This document shows, one piece after another, positions 16,007 through 24,686 of a stretch of 64,000 nucleotides of DNA. The DNA is taken from positions 992,001 through 1,056,000 of the forward strand of contig NC_009767.1 of NCBI RefSeq assembly GCF_000017805.1, given 5' to 3'. This stretch comes from Roseiflexus castenholzii DSM 13941. GTDB taxonomy: Bacteria; Chloroflexota; Chloroflexia; Chloroflexales; Roseiflexaceae. The notes beneath the pieces are model-generated. The model was not told the DNA's origin. It worked only from the letters and a program-made list of their open reading frames with translations, and searched no databases. Numbering within the stretch: the stretch's first letter is position 1; each line of letters begins with the position of its first letter. The position numbers were made by a program, and so were the translations under genes.

Positions 16007-17472
16007 CTCGACTTTATCCATTCGGTAGACGAAAAACGGGAGGCAGGGTACGCTTGGCTAGAACCCAACTACCACGAAGGGGCCAGCCATGCGCAACCTG
16101 CCACGAGCGATTATACCGGTCCTCCGCAAGTTCGAGTTGCTGTTTAGCGAGCGTGTATGGGAATGGGCGAAGATACTGCTCATCGGCGCCATCCTGGCCC
16201 CCGGCAAGCGCACGGTCACTTCGGCGCTGCGGGTGATGGGGCTGAGCGACGATGCGCAATTCCAGAACTGCCATCGCGTCCTCAACCGCGCCGTCTGGTC
16301 GCCCTACGCCGCCAGCCGCATCCTGCTGCGCCTGCTCGTCGACGCCTTCGTTCCGTCCGATACGGCTATCGTGCTCGGCCTCGACGACCATATCGAGCGC
16401 CGGCGCGGGGCCAAGATCAAGGCCAAGGGGATCTACCGCGACCCTGTCCGCTCGTCGCGCTCGTTCTTCGTCAAGACCAGCGGCCTGCGCTGGTTGTGTC
16501 TGATGCTGCTCGCCCCCATCCCTTGGGCCCAGCGTGTTTGGGCCTTGCCCTTTCTGACCGTCCTGGCGCCCTCCGAGCGCTGCCATCAGGAGCTCGGCAA
16601 GCGCCACAAACAGCTCACCGACTGGGCGCGTCAGATCATCTTCCAAGTCCGTCAGTGGCTGCCCGAGCGCGTGCTGGTCGTTGTGGCCGACAGCAGCTAC
16701 GCCGCGCTCGAACTGCTTGCCGCCTGCCAGGGCTTGCCCAACCCCGTTACCGTGGTCACGCGCTTGCGCTTGGATGCGGCCTTGTACGACACGGCGTACG
16801 TGCACCCAGCAGGGCGACCCGGTCGGCCGCGCAAGAAAGGCGCACGGCAGCCGACCCTGGAGCAGCGGCGCAGCGACCCGACCACAGACTGGCAGCACAC
16901 GAGCGTGCGTTGGTATGGCGGAACGACGCGAACGGTGCGGCTGGCATCGGCAACGGCGGTCTGGTATCACAGTGGCTTGCCGCCGGTGAGCATTCGCTGG
17001 GTGCTCATTACCGACCCCGATGGGAAGTTTGAGGCCCAGGCGCTGCTGAGCACGAACCCGGCGGCTACCCCCAAGGAGAGTGTGGAGTGGTTCGTGATGC
17101 GCTGGCAGGTGGAGGTCACGTTCGAGGAAGCGCGAGCACACTTGGGCATCGAGACCCAGCGCCAGTGGTCGGACCTGGCGATCCTGCGTACGACACCGGT
17201 GCTGTTGGGGTTGTTCTCGCTCGTGACGCTGTTCGCCCATCACCTACTCCAAGCAGGCGAGTTGCCCGTGAGGCAGGCGGCCTGGTACACCAAGGCGCTG
17301 CCGACCTTCAGCGACACACTGGCCTTCGTCCGCAAGCAGCTCTGGCCGGTCACCATTTCTTGGATGTCGCCTGCGGAAGCCGACATGGTCAAAATCCCGA
17401 AGTCGTTACTTGTTCGCCTGACTGATGCGCTCGCCTATGCTGCGTGAGCGGCACAGATGGATAAAGTCGAGC
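16007..17472 (+). mobile_element. IS701-family insertion sequence, apparently intact
   Basis: Terminal inverted repeats CTCGACTTTATCCAT and ATGGATAAAGTCGAG bound a 1466-base element holding one transposase. It is flanked by TTAG on both sides (16003-16006 and 17473-17476), a four-base target duplication that fits the YTAR pattern known for this family. Its GC-rich base use contrasts strongly with the AT-rich genes on both sides. The intact ends, full frame and duplication suggest a fairly recent insertion. Confidence 0.88.
16089..17447 (+). CDS. Transposase, IS701/DDE type
   Basis: A 452-residue transposase. The first catalytic acid is in TAIVLGLDDHIERRRG, the second probably in ERVLVVVADSSYAALEL and the third in VEWFVMRWQVEVTFEEARAHLGIETQ, whose Y/W-x2-E-x-F-x-E-x-K/R shape is typical of IS4/IS701-like enzymes. 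The N terminus (WEWAKILLIGAILAPGKRTV) matches the helical DNA-binding region of the family. The frame is uninterrupted and fills the element, so it is likely functional. It is the only plus-strand gene in this part of the window. Confidence 0.88.
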   Translation: MRNLPRAIIPVLRKFELLFSERVWEWAKILLIGAILAPGKRTVTSALRVMGLSDDAQFQNCHRVLNRAVWSPYAASRILLRLLVDAFVPSDTAIVLGLDDHIERRRGAKIKAKGIYRDPVRSSRSFFVKTSGLRWLCLMLLAPIPWAQRVWALPFLTVLAPSERCHQELGKRHKQLTDWARQIIFQVRQWLPERVLVVVADSSYAALELLAACQGLPNPVTVVTRLRLDAALYDTAYVHPAGRPGRPRKKGARQPTLEQRRSDPTTDWQHTSVRWYGGTTRTVRLASATAVWYHSGLPPVSIRWVLITDPDGKFEAQALLSTNPAATPKESVEWFVMRWQVEVTFEEARAHLGIETQRQWSDLAILRTTPVLLGLFSLVTLFAHHLLQAGELPVRQAAWYTKALPTFSDTLAFVRKQLWPVTISWMSPAEADMVKIPKSLLVRLTDALAYAA

Positions 17473-17615
17473 TTAGAGACTCTTCAATATTCAAACGATG
17501 GAGTCAAGAGACCAGAACAAGAGCGCAAGCAGAACACTCTCATACAGGAAACCTCCCTCACCAGCGGTAGACTGAGTTTGCTAAGGCCGACAGTCTGACC
17601 AAGAGAGACGCTGAG

Positions 17616-18423
17616 ATGGTAGCACTGACGAGCACCGTTGTCCACTCCGAGCACTCCCCAACCAATCTGACCGATGAGCGGCAGGATCTGATCCGCTCGT
17701 ATGTCGAGGTGCAGACCGAGACCGAATCGAGGCAGCGGGCAGACTTGCGAGCAGTGCTCAACGGCTTGCGCTCCAAGCTGAAGCGCGGCTGCTGGTGGGG
17801 GTTGCTGCCGCGTTTGTTTCCGCCTAAGAGCACAGTCCGCTCCTCCTTGCAGAAGTGGGTCGAGAAAGGCACTCTGGTGAAGATAAACGACGTGTTGCGC
17901 CTGCGGGTTTGGGGTGACGCTGAGGAGCGGGAGCGCGTCGAGACGACAGGCGGTGTGATCGACGTCTAGAGCGCCGAGCGGAGTGTTGCTGGCGGTCCAG
18001 AACGGGGTTTCGACCGCTTTAAGAAGGTCTTCGGGCGCAAGCGGTATCTGCTGACCGGCGCGCTGGACTTGCTGATCACCGCCGTGGTCTGCTTGGCACG
18101 ACTGTACGATAGAGTAGCAACGCAGGTGTTTGCGGCGATCACAGCGCGCGGCATCCGCTTGAAGAGGGTGTGGGCGGACTAGACCTATCGAGGCGTCGTG
18201 AGCACGCGGATGGCGACCGACGTCATGGGTGAGTTGGAGATTATTGAGCGGCTGTGGTGACAATGGGGCTTTGAGGTGCAGGCGAAGCGCTGGATCGCCG
18301 AGTGAACCCATGCCTGGTTGAGCGGCAACCGCTAGTTGAGCCGAGCGTATGACCATAACCCACGTTACTCCGAAAGCTGGCTTTACTTGCCTCGATCCGC
18401 CTTCTTGTCCACCGTCTTACCAA
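17616..18423 (+). pseudogene. Degenerate IS5-family transposase
   Basis: 117 codons from 17616 resemble the N-terminal IS5 domain: NLTDERQDLIRSY, LRAVLNGLRSK, CWWGLLPRLFPPKSTVRSSLQKW. After a stop at 17967 the similarity continues in several pieces: RYLLTGALDLLITAVV, a helix-like segment, then the degraded C terminus with WIAE, a stop, HAWLSGNR and YSESWLYLP, matching the W-V-V-E-R-T-F-A-W-L region of the family. Several in-frame stops and at least one shift show it is dead. It sits between the intact IS701-type element and the flippase gene. Confidence 0.75.
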
Positions 18424-18445
18424 GTCTTCGTGAACGAGGACACCC

Positions 18446-19912
18446 TTACCGTTGGAATATTGGATAGCTTCTTAGGGCTAACCTTAAATAGGACTTTTCC
18501 TTCTCTGTAAAGAAACCAAAAATTATCAGCAAAGCGGGAAAAGCAGCCAATAAAACAAGCTTACCCATTATCTCGAACCAAAAACTGTTCCAAGGATAAA
18601 CAACTCCAATTACCCATAGGAATGCGCTGATCAAAAAAACAACCATCAACCTCCTATATTGATAAAAGATTGGATACACTTTCAATGAAAAATACCAAGT
18701 TAGCAGGGTCATAACACCATAACTAATAAATGTCGTCCATGCTGCTGCTATAACACCATGCACAGGTATAAGCCACAAATTTAGGATAATGTTAGTGAAG
18801 GATGAAACAACAGTGGCAAAGGCGACTTTTGTGGTTTTTCTTCTTAAGAATATAAAGTTGACAGGGAAGTAATAAATATTCGATAATAGTAGTGCTGCTA
18901 CGATCAAGGGGGCGATCCCCCCCGCGTCATGAAAAAGTGCTGTAGTTATTAGGCTAATGACTGGCTTTGCAGCCAATCCTAAAAATAATCCAAAAAAACA
19001 GAGCGTGACAGTAAAATATGTTGCCATGTATGAAAAACGCTCTGAAGCTCTCTCTCCTTCAATCGAGTCCGTCTTGTGCAAAAATGGAACCCAAGCCATG
19101 TTCATTGCATATCCGATCAAGGTAATGAGCGATCCATAAGAGTATGCTAATGAGTATATTCCGACCTGATCGAGCGAAACATACCACTGTAAAATAGCTC
19201 TGTCCGAAAGCTCAAGGATCCACCCAGAAAGTTCATGAGGTATTAGGGGTAGAGAAAATATCAATGCATGCTTCCATATCTTCACTTTGAGTGATAGAAT
19301 CATATTGCTCGATACAGAGATCAGGCATATAACAGATGTAACGGATGTGGCGATAAGGTTAGCTATTAACAAACCTTCAATACCGCGCTTAAGATAGACT
19401 ACGAACCAAATTGACAATACTGTTTGTAACAACGAACTAGACAACGTAATAAGAACATAGGCGAAGCTACGTTCTCGGACTCGCAATAACAACAGAGGAA
19501 TACGTGACCAAGTAGAAAGATAAGATGTCCAAATAGTCAAACGAATATACGGATCAAAGGGAACATCCCGAATTACTAGTGAAAAGAAAGGTCGTGCTAC
19601 TTGATCAATGGACAGAGCAATCACTCCACCTACGAGAATGGACAGTAGAAAGAGTGAACCGATGTTCTCTCTACGCTCTTGATGATTGCCGGTAGAGAAG
19701 TACAATGGCGTAAGAAAGCTATGAAGGCTCAATGACATAAAGATAGACATGATAAATGAAAGAAAACCAGTCACTGCTAGGATACCATAATCAGACGGAT
19801 TTAATAGTCGTGTATATATCGGCAATAGGAAAAAATTAAATGCCTTTAGTAGTATATCGCCTATACCATATATGACAGATGTCAGTATTAATCCTTTAAT
19901 TTCTGATTTCAT
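18446..19912 (-). CDS. wzx: Wzx-type oligosaccharide flippase
   Basis: A 488-residue membrane protein with about twelve to fourteen hydrophobic segments over its whole length. It opens with KAFNFFLLPIYTRLLNPSDYGILAV, a near-consensus MOP-superfamily start for polysaccharide translocases (the P-x-Y-x-R-x-L-x-P-x-x-Y-G pattern). Wzx proteins flip undecaprenyl-pyrophosphate-linked repeat units to the outer face of the inner membrane. Downstream of the pse genes on the same strand, it is the likely exporter for the pseudaminic-acid-containing unit. Codon use is AT-rich like the pse genes. Confidence 0.85.
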   Translation of the reverse strand: MKSEIKGLILTSVIYGIGDILLKAFNFFLLPIYTRLLNPSDYGILAVTGFLSFIMSIFMSLSLHSFLTPLYFSTGNHQERRENIGSLFLLSILVGGVIALSIDQVARPFFSLVIRDVPFDPYIRLTIWTSYLSTWSRIPLLLLRVRERSFAYVLITLSSSLLQTVLSIWFVVYLKRGIEGLLIANLIATSVTSVICLISVSSNMILSLKVKIWKHALIFSLPLIPHELSGWILELSDRAILQWYVSLDQVGIYSLAYSYGSLITLIGYAMNMAWVPFLHKTDSIEGERASERFSYMATYFTVTLCFFGLFLGLAAKPVISLITTALFHDAGGIAPLIVAALLLSNIYYFPVNFIFLRRKTTKVAFATVVSSFTNIILNLWLIPVHGVIAAAWTTFISYGVMTLLTWYFSLKVYPIFYQYRRLMVVFLISAFLWVIGVVYPWNSFWFEIMGKLVLLAAFPALLIIFGFFTEKEKSYLRLALRSYPIFQR

Positions 19913-19932
19913 AATGAAATTAGTGAACTACC

Positions 19933-20290
19933 TTATGCGATCAGCAAAACAGAATTTGTTTTCCGCAACCTGGCATAAGCGGCATGAATGGCGGAAAAAT
20001 ACAGTTTGGAATTGAGAGCGAAGTGACCACGTTTGGCATTGCCTTCGAGCAGTTCGAGTTTGATGTATCCACACAAGGCTGCAAAAAATAATTGGTCGGC
20101 GTCGTCACGGTTTGCGTGGACGAATTCTCCAGTGAAGCGTTCTGTTTAAGCGACTGCTTGCCAGAAAGCATAGCACTTGATCAGGATTGATTTCGCCATT
20201 CAAGAGAGTTGACAAGCTGTTTGCCGTAGTTTGCCGAAAGGCGCTCAGCAAATAATCACTGTACAGGTCGAGGGTCTCACCGTTTTTCAT
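19933..20290 (-). pseudogene. Internally deleted IS4/IS701-like transposase remnant
   Basis: From 20290 the minus strand reads MKNGETLDLYSDYLLSAFRQ, followed by SLSTLLNGEINPDQVLCFL, the N terminus of a common DDE transposase. After a deletion and frame change, the true C terminus appears at about 20070-19933: GYIKLELLEGNAKRGHFAL, then KLYFSAIHAAYARLRK and a TAA at 19933. More than two thirds of the gene is missing. It lies between pseI and wzx and marks past rearrangement inside the pse operon region. Confidence 0.72.
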
Positions 20291-20392
20291 ACACAAGTTT
20301 ACTCGACACTGTGTAGGGTGAGTTAGTAAGATTGAAATCAAAAAACCTCAATTCCTCAAGAACCAATCCGTTCATAATCGTAACCGAAATAT

Positions 20393-21457
20393 TCAAGACT
20401 TATAAGTATCTATCAAATCCCAACTCAACGGTGTACCGCGCTCAATATCTTTTGCAGCCTTGCGACCAAGTATCTCATCCAAGTACTTAGGCGACAACCC
20501 ATGACCAGGACGAATTGATCGCACATTCTCCAACGAGAACATCTCACCAGCTTTCATATCCTTAATCACGAACAGTGATCGACGAAATACACGGCTCCCC
20601 ATCTCTCTTCCACTTACTCCATACTGTACTTTTCCTAAAGCCTTTTCAACGGTACGAATTGCTTTCACCATTGCACTAAACTCATGAGGCTCTAGTGAAA
20701 AGGAGCTGTCTGGTCCGGGAATAGCTCTTGAAAGAGTAAGGTGCTTCTCAACAATACACGCTCCCAGCGCTACCGCTGTTATTGGCACCGCAATGCCTAA
20801 AGTATGGTCTGAGATACCAACAGGAACACCAAATGCTTCTGCAAGATGCGGAATAGTTCTTAAATTCATCTCTTCCGGTAAAGCAGGGTAGGAGCTTGTA
20901 CATTTGAGCAGGGCAATCTGGGTTGCGCCAGCGTTGCGAGCAGATTGAACTGCTTCCTCAATTTCGCCAAGGGTGGCCATACCGGTAGAGATAATCAAGG
21001 GTTTACCTGTGCGCGCCATCTTTTCGATCAGCGGAATGTCCACAATCTCGAACGAAGCTACTTTATGTGCAGGCACATCCATTTCTTCTAAAAAATCGAC
21101 GGCCGTAGGATCAAATGCAGTAGAGAAAAGGTCTATACCTATCTCATTTGCAATTGTTTTAAGCTTGGGTTGCCATTCCCAAGGTGTGTAGGCTTCGCTG
21201 TAGAGATCGTATAGAGTTCGTCCGTCCCAAAGAGTGCCGCTCTTGATACGAAAACACTCCTTGTCTGAGCGGATTGTAAGAGTGTCTGGTATATACGTCT
21301 GAAGTTTAACTGCATCCGCACCTGCATCCTTTGCAGCATGAACAATACGAACCGCCTGATCAAAATCTTGGTTATGATTGGCAGAAATTTCAGCGATGAT
21401 GTAGACCGGACTACTCTTCCCTATATGGCGATCTTTAATGGTAATATAAGTACTCAT
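20393..21457 (-). CDS. pseI: Pseudaminic acid synthase PseI (NeuB family)
   Basis: A 354-residue protein. Residues about 1-285 form the NeuB TIM barrel with IIAEISANHNQ (near 20-30), AVKLQTYIPDTL, LFSTAFD, PLIISTGMAT, LLKCTSSYPA and ISDHTLG, then the loop LSRAIPGPDSSFSLEP. Residues about 290-350 form the SAF antifreeze-like domain ending RPGHGLSPKYLDEILGRKA. PseI condenses 2,4-diacetamido-2,4,6-trideoxy-altrose with phosphoenolpyruvate to give pseudaminic acid. Full length. The start overlaps pseG-pseH by four bases, so it is co-transcribed with the rest of the pathway. Confidence 0.93.
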   Translation of the reverse strand: MSTYITIKDRHIGKSSPVYIIAEISANHNQDFDQAVRIVHAAKDAGADAVKLQTYIPDTLTIRSDKECFRIKSGTLWDGRTLYDLYSEAYTPWEWQPKLKTIANEIGIDLFSTAFDPTAVDFLEEMDVPAHKVASFEIVDIPLIEKMARTGKPLIISTGMATLGEIEEAVQSARNAGATQIALLKCTSSYPALPEEMNLRTIPHLAEAFGVPVGISDHTLGIAVPITAVALGACIVEKHLTLSRAIPGPDSSFSLEPHEFSAMVKAIRTVEKALGKVQYGVSGREMGSRVFRRSLFVIKDMKAGEMFSLENVRSIRPGHGLSPKYLDEILGRKAAKDIERGTPLSWDLIDTYKS

Positions 21458-22962
21458 CTTGGCCTCGCTAGAACAAAGTGGAGTGCTTCTTGTCCTTTTA
21501 CAACTGTTGTACCTGACAACTTGAATCCGGCCTTCATGAAAGCCTTTACGGATGCCATGTTATCAGGTTTAACGTAGGCATGAATTTTCTCTACATTTGA
21601 ACTACTGAAAAGTTTCTGGGAAGACTTTCGAATGACCTCTGTTCCATATCCTTTGCCTCGAAATGCACTGTCGAGGCTAATCGAAATTACAGCCTCCCTA
21701 TCATCGATGTCATAACGTACCTGTCCAATAGAATTTCCAGTATCGTTTATTGCGATATAGAATTGGCAAAGATTATCAGTAAGCTTTGATTGGAACCATT
21801 GAATATGATAATCCCATTCGACAGGATTGGATAGGAAAGAGGCAGCGCGCACGTCGGGGTCATTTGCCCATTTCCAAAGCAGTTGACCATCACTCTCCTT
21901 CAAGTGTCTTAAGTAAAACGCGTTGCATCTTAAGTGCATCAAAGTTCTTTCAATCCCGTCTCCATCAACAAGATTTCTGCCGAGCGAAGCCATCTTTGCA
22001 CGAGTTTCCGGCTTCGCCGAAAGTGATAAAAACTCTTTCGCCAACTCACTATATGATATATGAGTATGCCAACCCAAATTCACAAAACTACCTACCATTG
22101 CAAGTTTTTCATTATTAGCACGCTGATTGTCTGTTAATGTTATTATAAGACTAGGTAACCTCATAAAAGCTAATTCCCAACAAGTAATTCCCCCCGCTGA
22201 TACAGCTACGTCAGCCCAAGCCATTACCTCTGGCATATTTCTTACATTCGTTTCTAAAAAAACAGGGAACGCTAAGTCTTGGACTACAGATCGCAACTCT
22301 TTAAGGTGTAAATTGCCCCCTCCTAAAACAATCTTAGCTTCCATGCCATCAATAGCTACCTCTTTTAACGATCGAATAACCTTTGAGGTTACATTATCTG
22401 GATCACTTCCGCCCATTGTTACCAATACATTACGGGTTACTTCTGATATTTCTCGCTCCCACTTCTGCCATCTAAGAAATTCTCGGCGTAAGAGTACGTA
22501 TTTTGTGCCCAATAGCAAACGAGTGTTTGATTCACAGGAATACACTAAATCCTCAGCATGCAGATTCTGATTTAATATTATATCAGCGTAGTAATGATTC
22601 AAGTGGCTAATATCGTCAATACACAGCAATTTTAGCCCAGCATCTTTGATTGAGTATTGGTAATGACTATCAAAATGATAACCATCTATTACTAACCAAT
22701 CAGCACCCAATTGACGGGCGATGTCAATGGTATAAGCTGCATCATCAAGACTCCCTGCCTCTGCTTTGATACGTAAGACATGCATACCCTCTGTTTCAAG
22801 ACGTTGGGTGAGAGCCGGTATATCCATTACCATCACAAATATTGCTTGACCTCCAGCATCTTGCCACGCCTGGGCAAGTGCCAGACAGCGCATAACATGC
22901 CCGGTTCCAATACGGGTGCTTGCATCGGCTCGGATAACTAGATTAGGAAGATAGGACATCAT
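21454..22962 (-). CDS. pseG: PseG-PseH fusion: UDP-sugar hydrolase plus N-acetyltransferase
   Basis: A 502-residue bifunctional protein. Residues 1 to about 335 are PseG: RADASTRIGTGHVMRCLALA, VIDGYHFD, ILNQNLHA, VLVTMGGSDPDNVT and the late SAGGITCWELAFM, which place it among MurG-like hydrolases that remove UDP from the diacetamido sugar. Residues about 345-502 are a GNAT domain: YLRHLKESDGQLLWKWANDP, then AVISISLDSAFRGKGYGTEV, the acetyl-CoA R/Q-x-x-G-x-G/A loop, corresponding to PseH, which acetylates N4. In many bacteria these are separate proteins. It follows a gap of about 400 bases after pseF and overlaps pseI. Confidence 0.92.
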   Translation of the reverse strand: MMSYLPNLVIRADASTRIGTGHVMRCLALAQAWQDAGGQAIFVMVMDIPALTQRLETEGMHVLRIKAEAGSLDDAAYTIDIARQLGADWLVIDGYHFDSHYQYSIKDAGLKLLCIDDISHLNHYYADIILNQNLHAEDLVYSCESNTRLLLGTKYVLLRREFLRWQKWEREISEVTRNVLVTMGGSDPDNVTSKVIRSLKEVAIDGMEAKIVLGGGNLHLKELRSVVQDLAFPVFLETNVRNMPEVMAWADVAVSAGGITCWELAFMRLPSLIITLTDNQRANNEKLAMVGSFVNLGWHTHISYSELAKEFLSLSAKPETRAKMASLGRNLVDGDGIERTLMHLRCNAFYLRHLKESDGQLLWKWANDPDVRAASFLSNPVEWDYHIQWFQSKLTDNLCQFYIAINDTGNSIGQVRYDIDDREAVISISLDSAFRGKGYGTEVIRKSSQKLFSSSNVEKIHAYVKPDNMASVKAFMKAGFKLSGTTVVKGQEALHFVLARPR

Positions 22963-23361
22963 TGCTTGCTCTATGCACTAAATTTGCGAACATATGCCGG
23001 ACAGATTTAGCATACACATTAATATGCTATATTGACACGTTCCCTGCCAGTTACATACGTAATCATTGAGATAGACAAAGCGAACTCCGACTGGTTGATA
23101 ACGCTCTCGAATGGTAGGTAGCTAAGGAGTTGAAGATTGTCTTGGATTATGTATTCAGGGTCTTTCTGCAAAACATGTGCTCGTATTGCATCGAGTCCAG
23201 CACTAGATTTTCTCAGCACTACTATGTGTGGGTCTGTTAATCTCCAAGTGTCGATAGTATCAATCTGGCTGTAATCCGGGATAACCCTGGCATCAAGAAG
23301 TAATCATTGTGTACAAGTTGGGTATTAGCATGTATGGTCAGAGAGCGATACAAGTCCTCAC
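22963..23361 (-). other. Decayed coding remnant of unknown family between pseF and pseG-pseH
   Basis: No intact gene is present, but the minus strand shows broken coding sequence. One frame right after the pseF stop reads LYRSLTIHANTQLVHNDYFL; near 23285 the sense moves to another frame that continues VIPDYSQIDTIDTWRLTDPH and runs through LDAIRAHVLQKDPEYIIQDN to a stop at 23019. The composition and continuity look protein-like. I do not recognise the family. The likely history is a pse-operon gene truncated and frameshifted. Confidence 0.5.
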
Positions 23362-24084
23362 TTAGATCACTTTTTGCTGAATATGACTGTTGATCGCCAA
23401 CCAATCTTGATGCTCATCCAATACTGCAAGCACTTCTTTCCAAGAGAAATTATCGTGTCCAAAGTGATCATAAACACGGCGCACAAAATCTAAATCCTCA
23501 GGTGTGTCAACGGTCCAGCGCATATACGAATAATCTTTATTATTCACTACAGCTGTAAGCGCAAATTTCTCTGGATGAAGATAAATATAAGGCGTCACAT
23601 GCTCTCGCCACAGAGGATTGCAGTCTTCGTGCCAAGCGCGTTCTAGTGCTTCAAAACTCACCACTTCTACATCAAGGCCGCGTGGAAAACTTCTTTGCAC
23701 GGTATTACTTGCGTAATCTAACGGGTTTTTTTCTAAGAACTTCGATATAACCAAGTCTATAATGCAAGGGTCAATCAATGGACAATCGGACGTAATACGT
23801 ACTATAACATCAACTCGATAATCTCTGGCTGCTTTGTAGTAACGATCCAGGACATCATTAATACTTCCACAAAAACAAGGCCAACCATGTTTTTTGCAAA
23901 GTTCCACAATAGTTTCATCTTCTTGCTCTATCGTCGTGGCTACGATCACATCATGCAATATCGCCGATCTTGCCGTGCGATTGACAACCCTCTTCAGCAT
24001 GGGTTCACCACACAGTTCTATCAAGACCTTCCTTGGCAACCGGGTACTTCCCGTACGTGCCTGAACAATTGCAACAATTCTCAT
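23362..24084 (-). CDS. pseF: CMP-pseudaminic acid cytidylyltransferase PseF
   Basis: A 240-residue nucleotidyltransferase. It begins RIVAIVQARTGSTRLPRKVL, the CTP-binding L-x6-R-x-G-S-x-R-x-P-x-K-type loop of this family, followed by GEPMLKRVV, VIVRITSDCPLIDPCIIDLV and the acidic site DYSYMRWTVDTPEDLDF near the end. PseF activates pseudaminic acid with CTP, giving the donor for the transferase. The ATG at 24084 overlaps the stop of a decayed methylase by four bases. All segments look intact and length is normal (about 230-250). Confidence 0.9.
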   Translation of the reverse strand: MRIVAIVQARTGSTRLPRKVLIELCGEPMLKRVVNRTARSAILHDVIVATTIEQEDETIVELCKKHGWPCFCGSINDVLDRYYKAARDYRVDVIVRITSDCPLIDPCIIDLVISKFLEKNPLDYASNTVQRSFPRGLDVEVVSFEALERAWHEDCNPLWREHVTPYIYLHPEKFALTAVVNNKDYSYMRWTVDTPEDLDFVRRVYDHFGHDNFSWKEVLAVLDEHQDWLAINSHIQQKVI

Positions 24085-24547
24085 ATCTTCCGGAATCTAG
24101 CAGACTTCTCTAGCAGCCACCAATGTGCCCTGTCAAAGCCATCTTCAGGACCCCAATACCCACTACGGATTAGATTCAAGTCGGGAAATTGGGTTTGATA
24201 GTGCTTCAAAAAATTGCGTTTCCACAATAGATTTTCATGAGCGTGATAAGGGATAGCGATCTCATCGCATGACCATAAAGGCAGCCAATCTTTACACTAG
24301 ATGCTCTCGCAATTTCCAAAGCGTGCTGATTTGGTTCAACTCCAATTATGTTGCTTGGCTCCCCAATAAGTTCAGCTAAAGCGATTAGATTATGACCTCG
24401 ATTACACCCGACTTCGCATACTTGCTCGACCAATAAACCATCTAACATTTTTCGAAAAGCAGGCAGGCGAGTGCGCCAATCAATTACGTTTCGATCCGTG
24501 TATGCTTTGCCAAAGTCACCTTCCCAAATTTTTCTTTGATATGTCAT
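24081..24547 (-). pseudogene. Pseudaminic acid biosynthesis-associated methylase, internal deletion
   Basis: From 24547 the frame gives MTYQRKIWEGDFGKAYTDRN, then VCEVGCNRGHNLIALAELIG and IIGVEPNQHALEIARASS: the SAM-binding start of the methylase family that accompanies pse loci. After GCLYGHA the frame leaves the family and stops. The proper C terminus reappears in another frame immediately after: EIAIPYHAHENLLWKRNFLK, then LIRSGYWGPEDGFDRAHWWL and a TGA at 24081 in an ATGA overlap with pseF. The middle (roughly the 60-80 residues of motifs II to post-III) has been lost with a frame change, so the enzyme is dead. Confidence 0.85.
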
Positions 24548-24686
24548 TTTCTTCTCCGTATATTAATGTATTGGTCATACATATAAACAGAGCACCCTTC
24601 TTATCCTTATTTAAGGTCAAGTATCAGGAATACCGTACTTTTTGCAATACTCCATTGTTTGCCCCCATATCTGAATGTTGATGAGG

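Noticed and set aside
16014..17243. A 409-codon minus-strand frame across the IS701-type element
   Set aside because: Antisense shadow of the intact transposase; composition is that of a GC-rich reverse frame.
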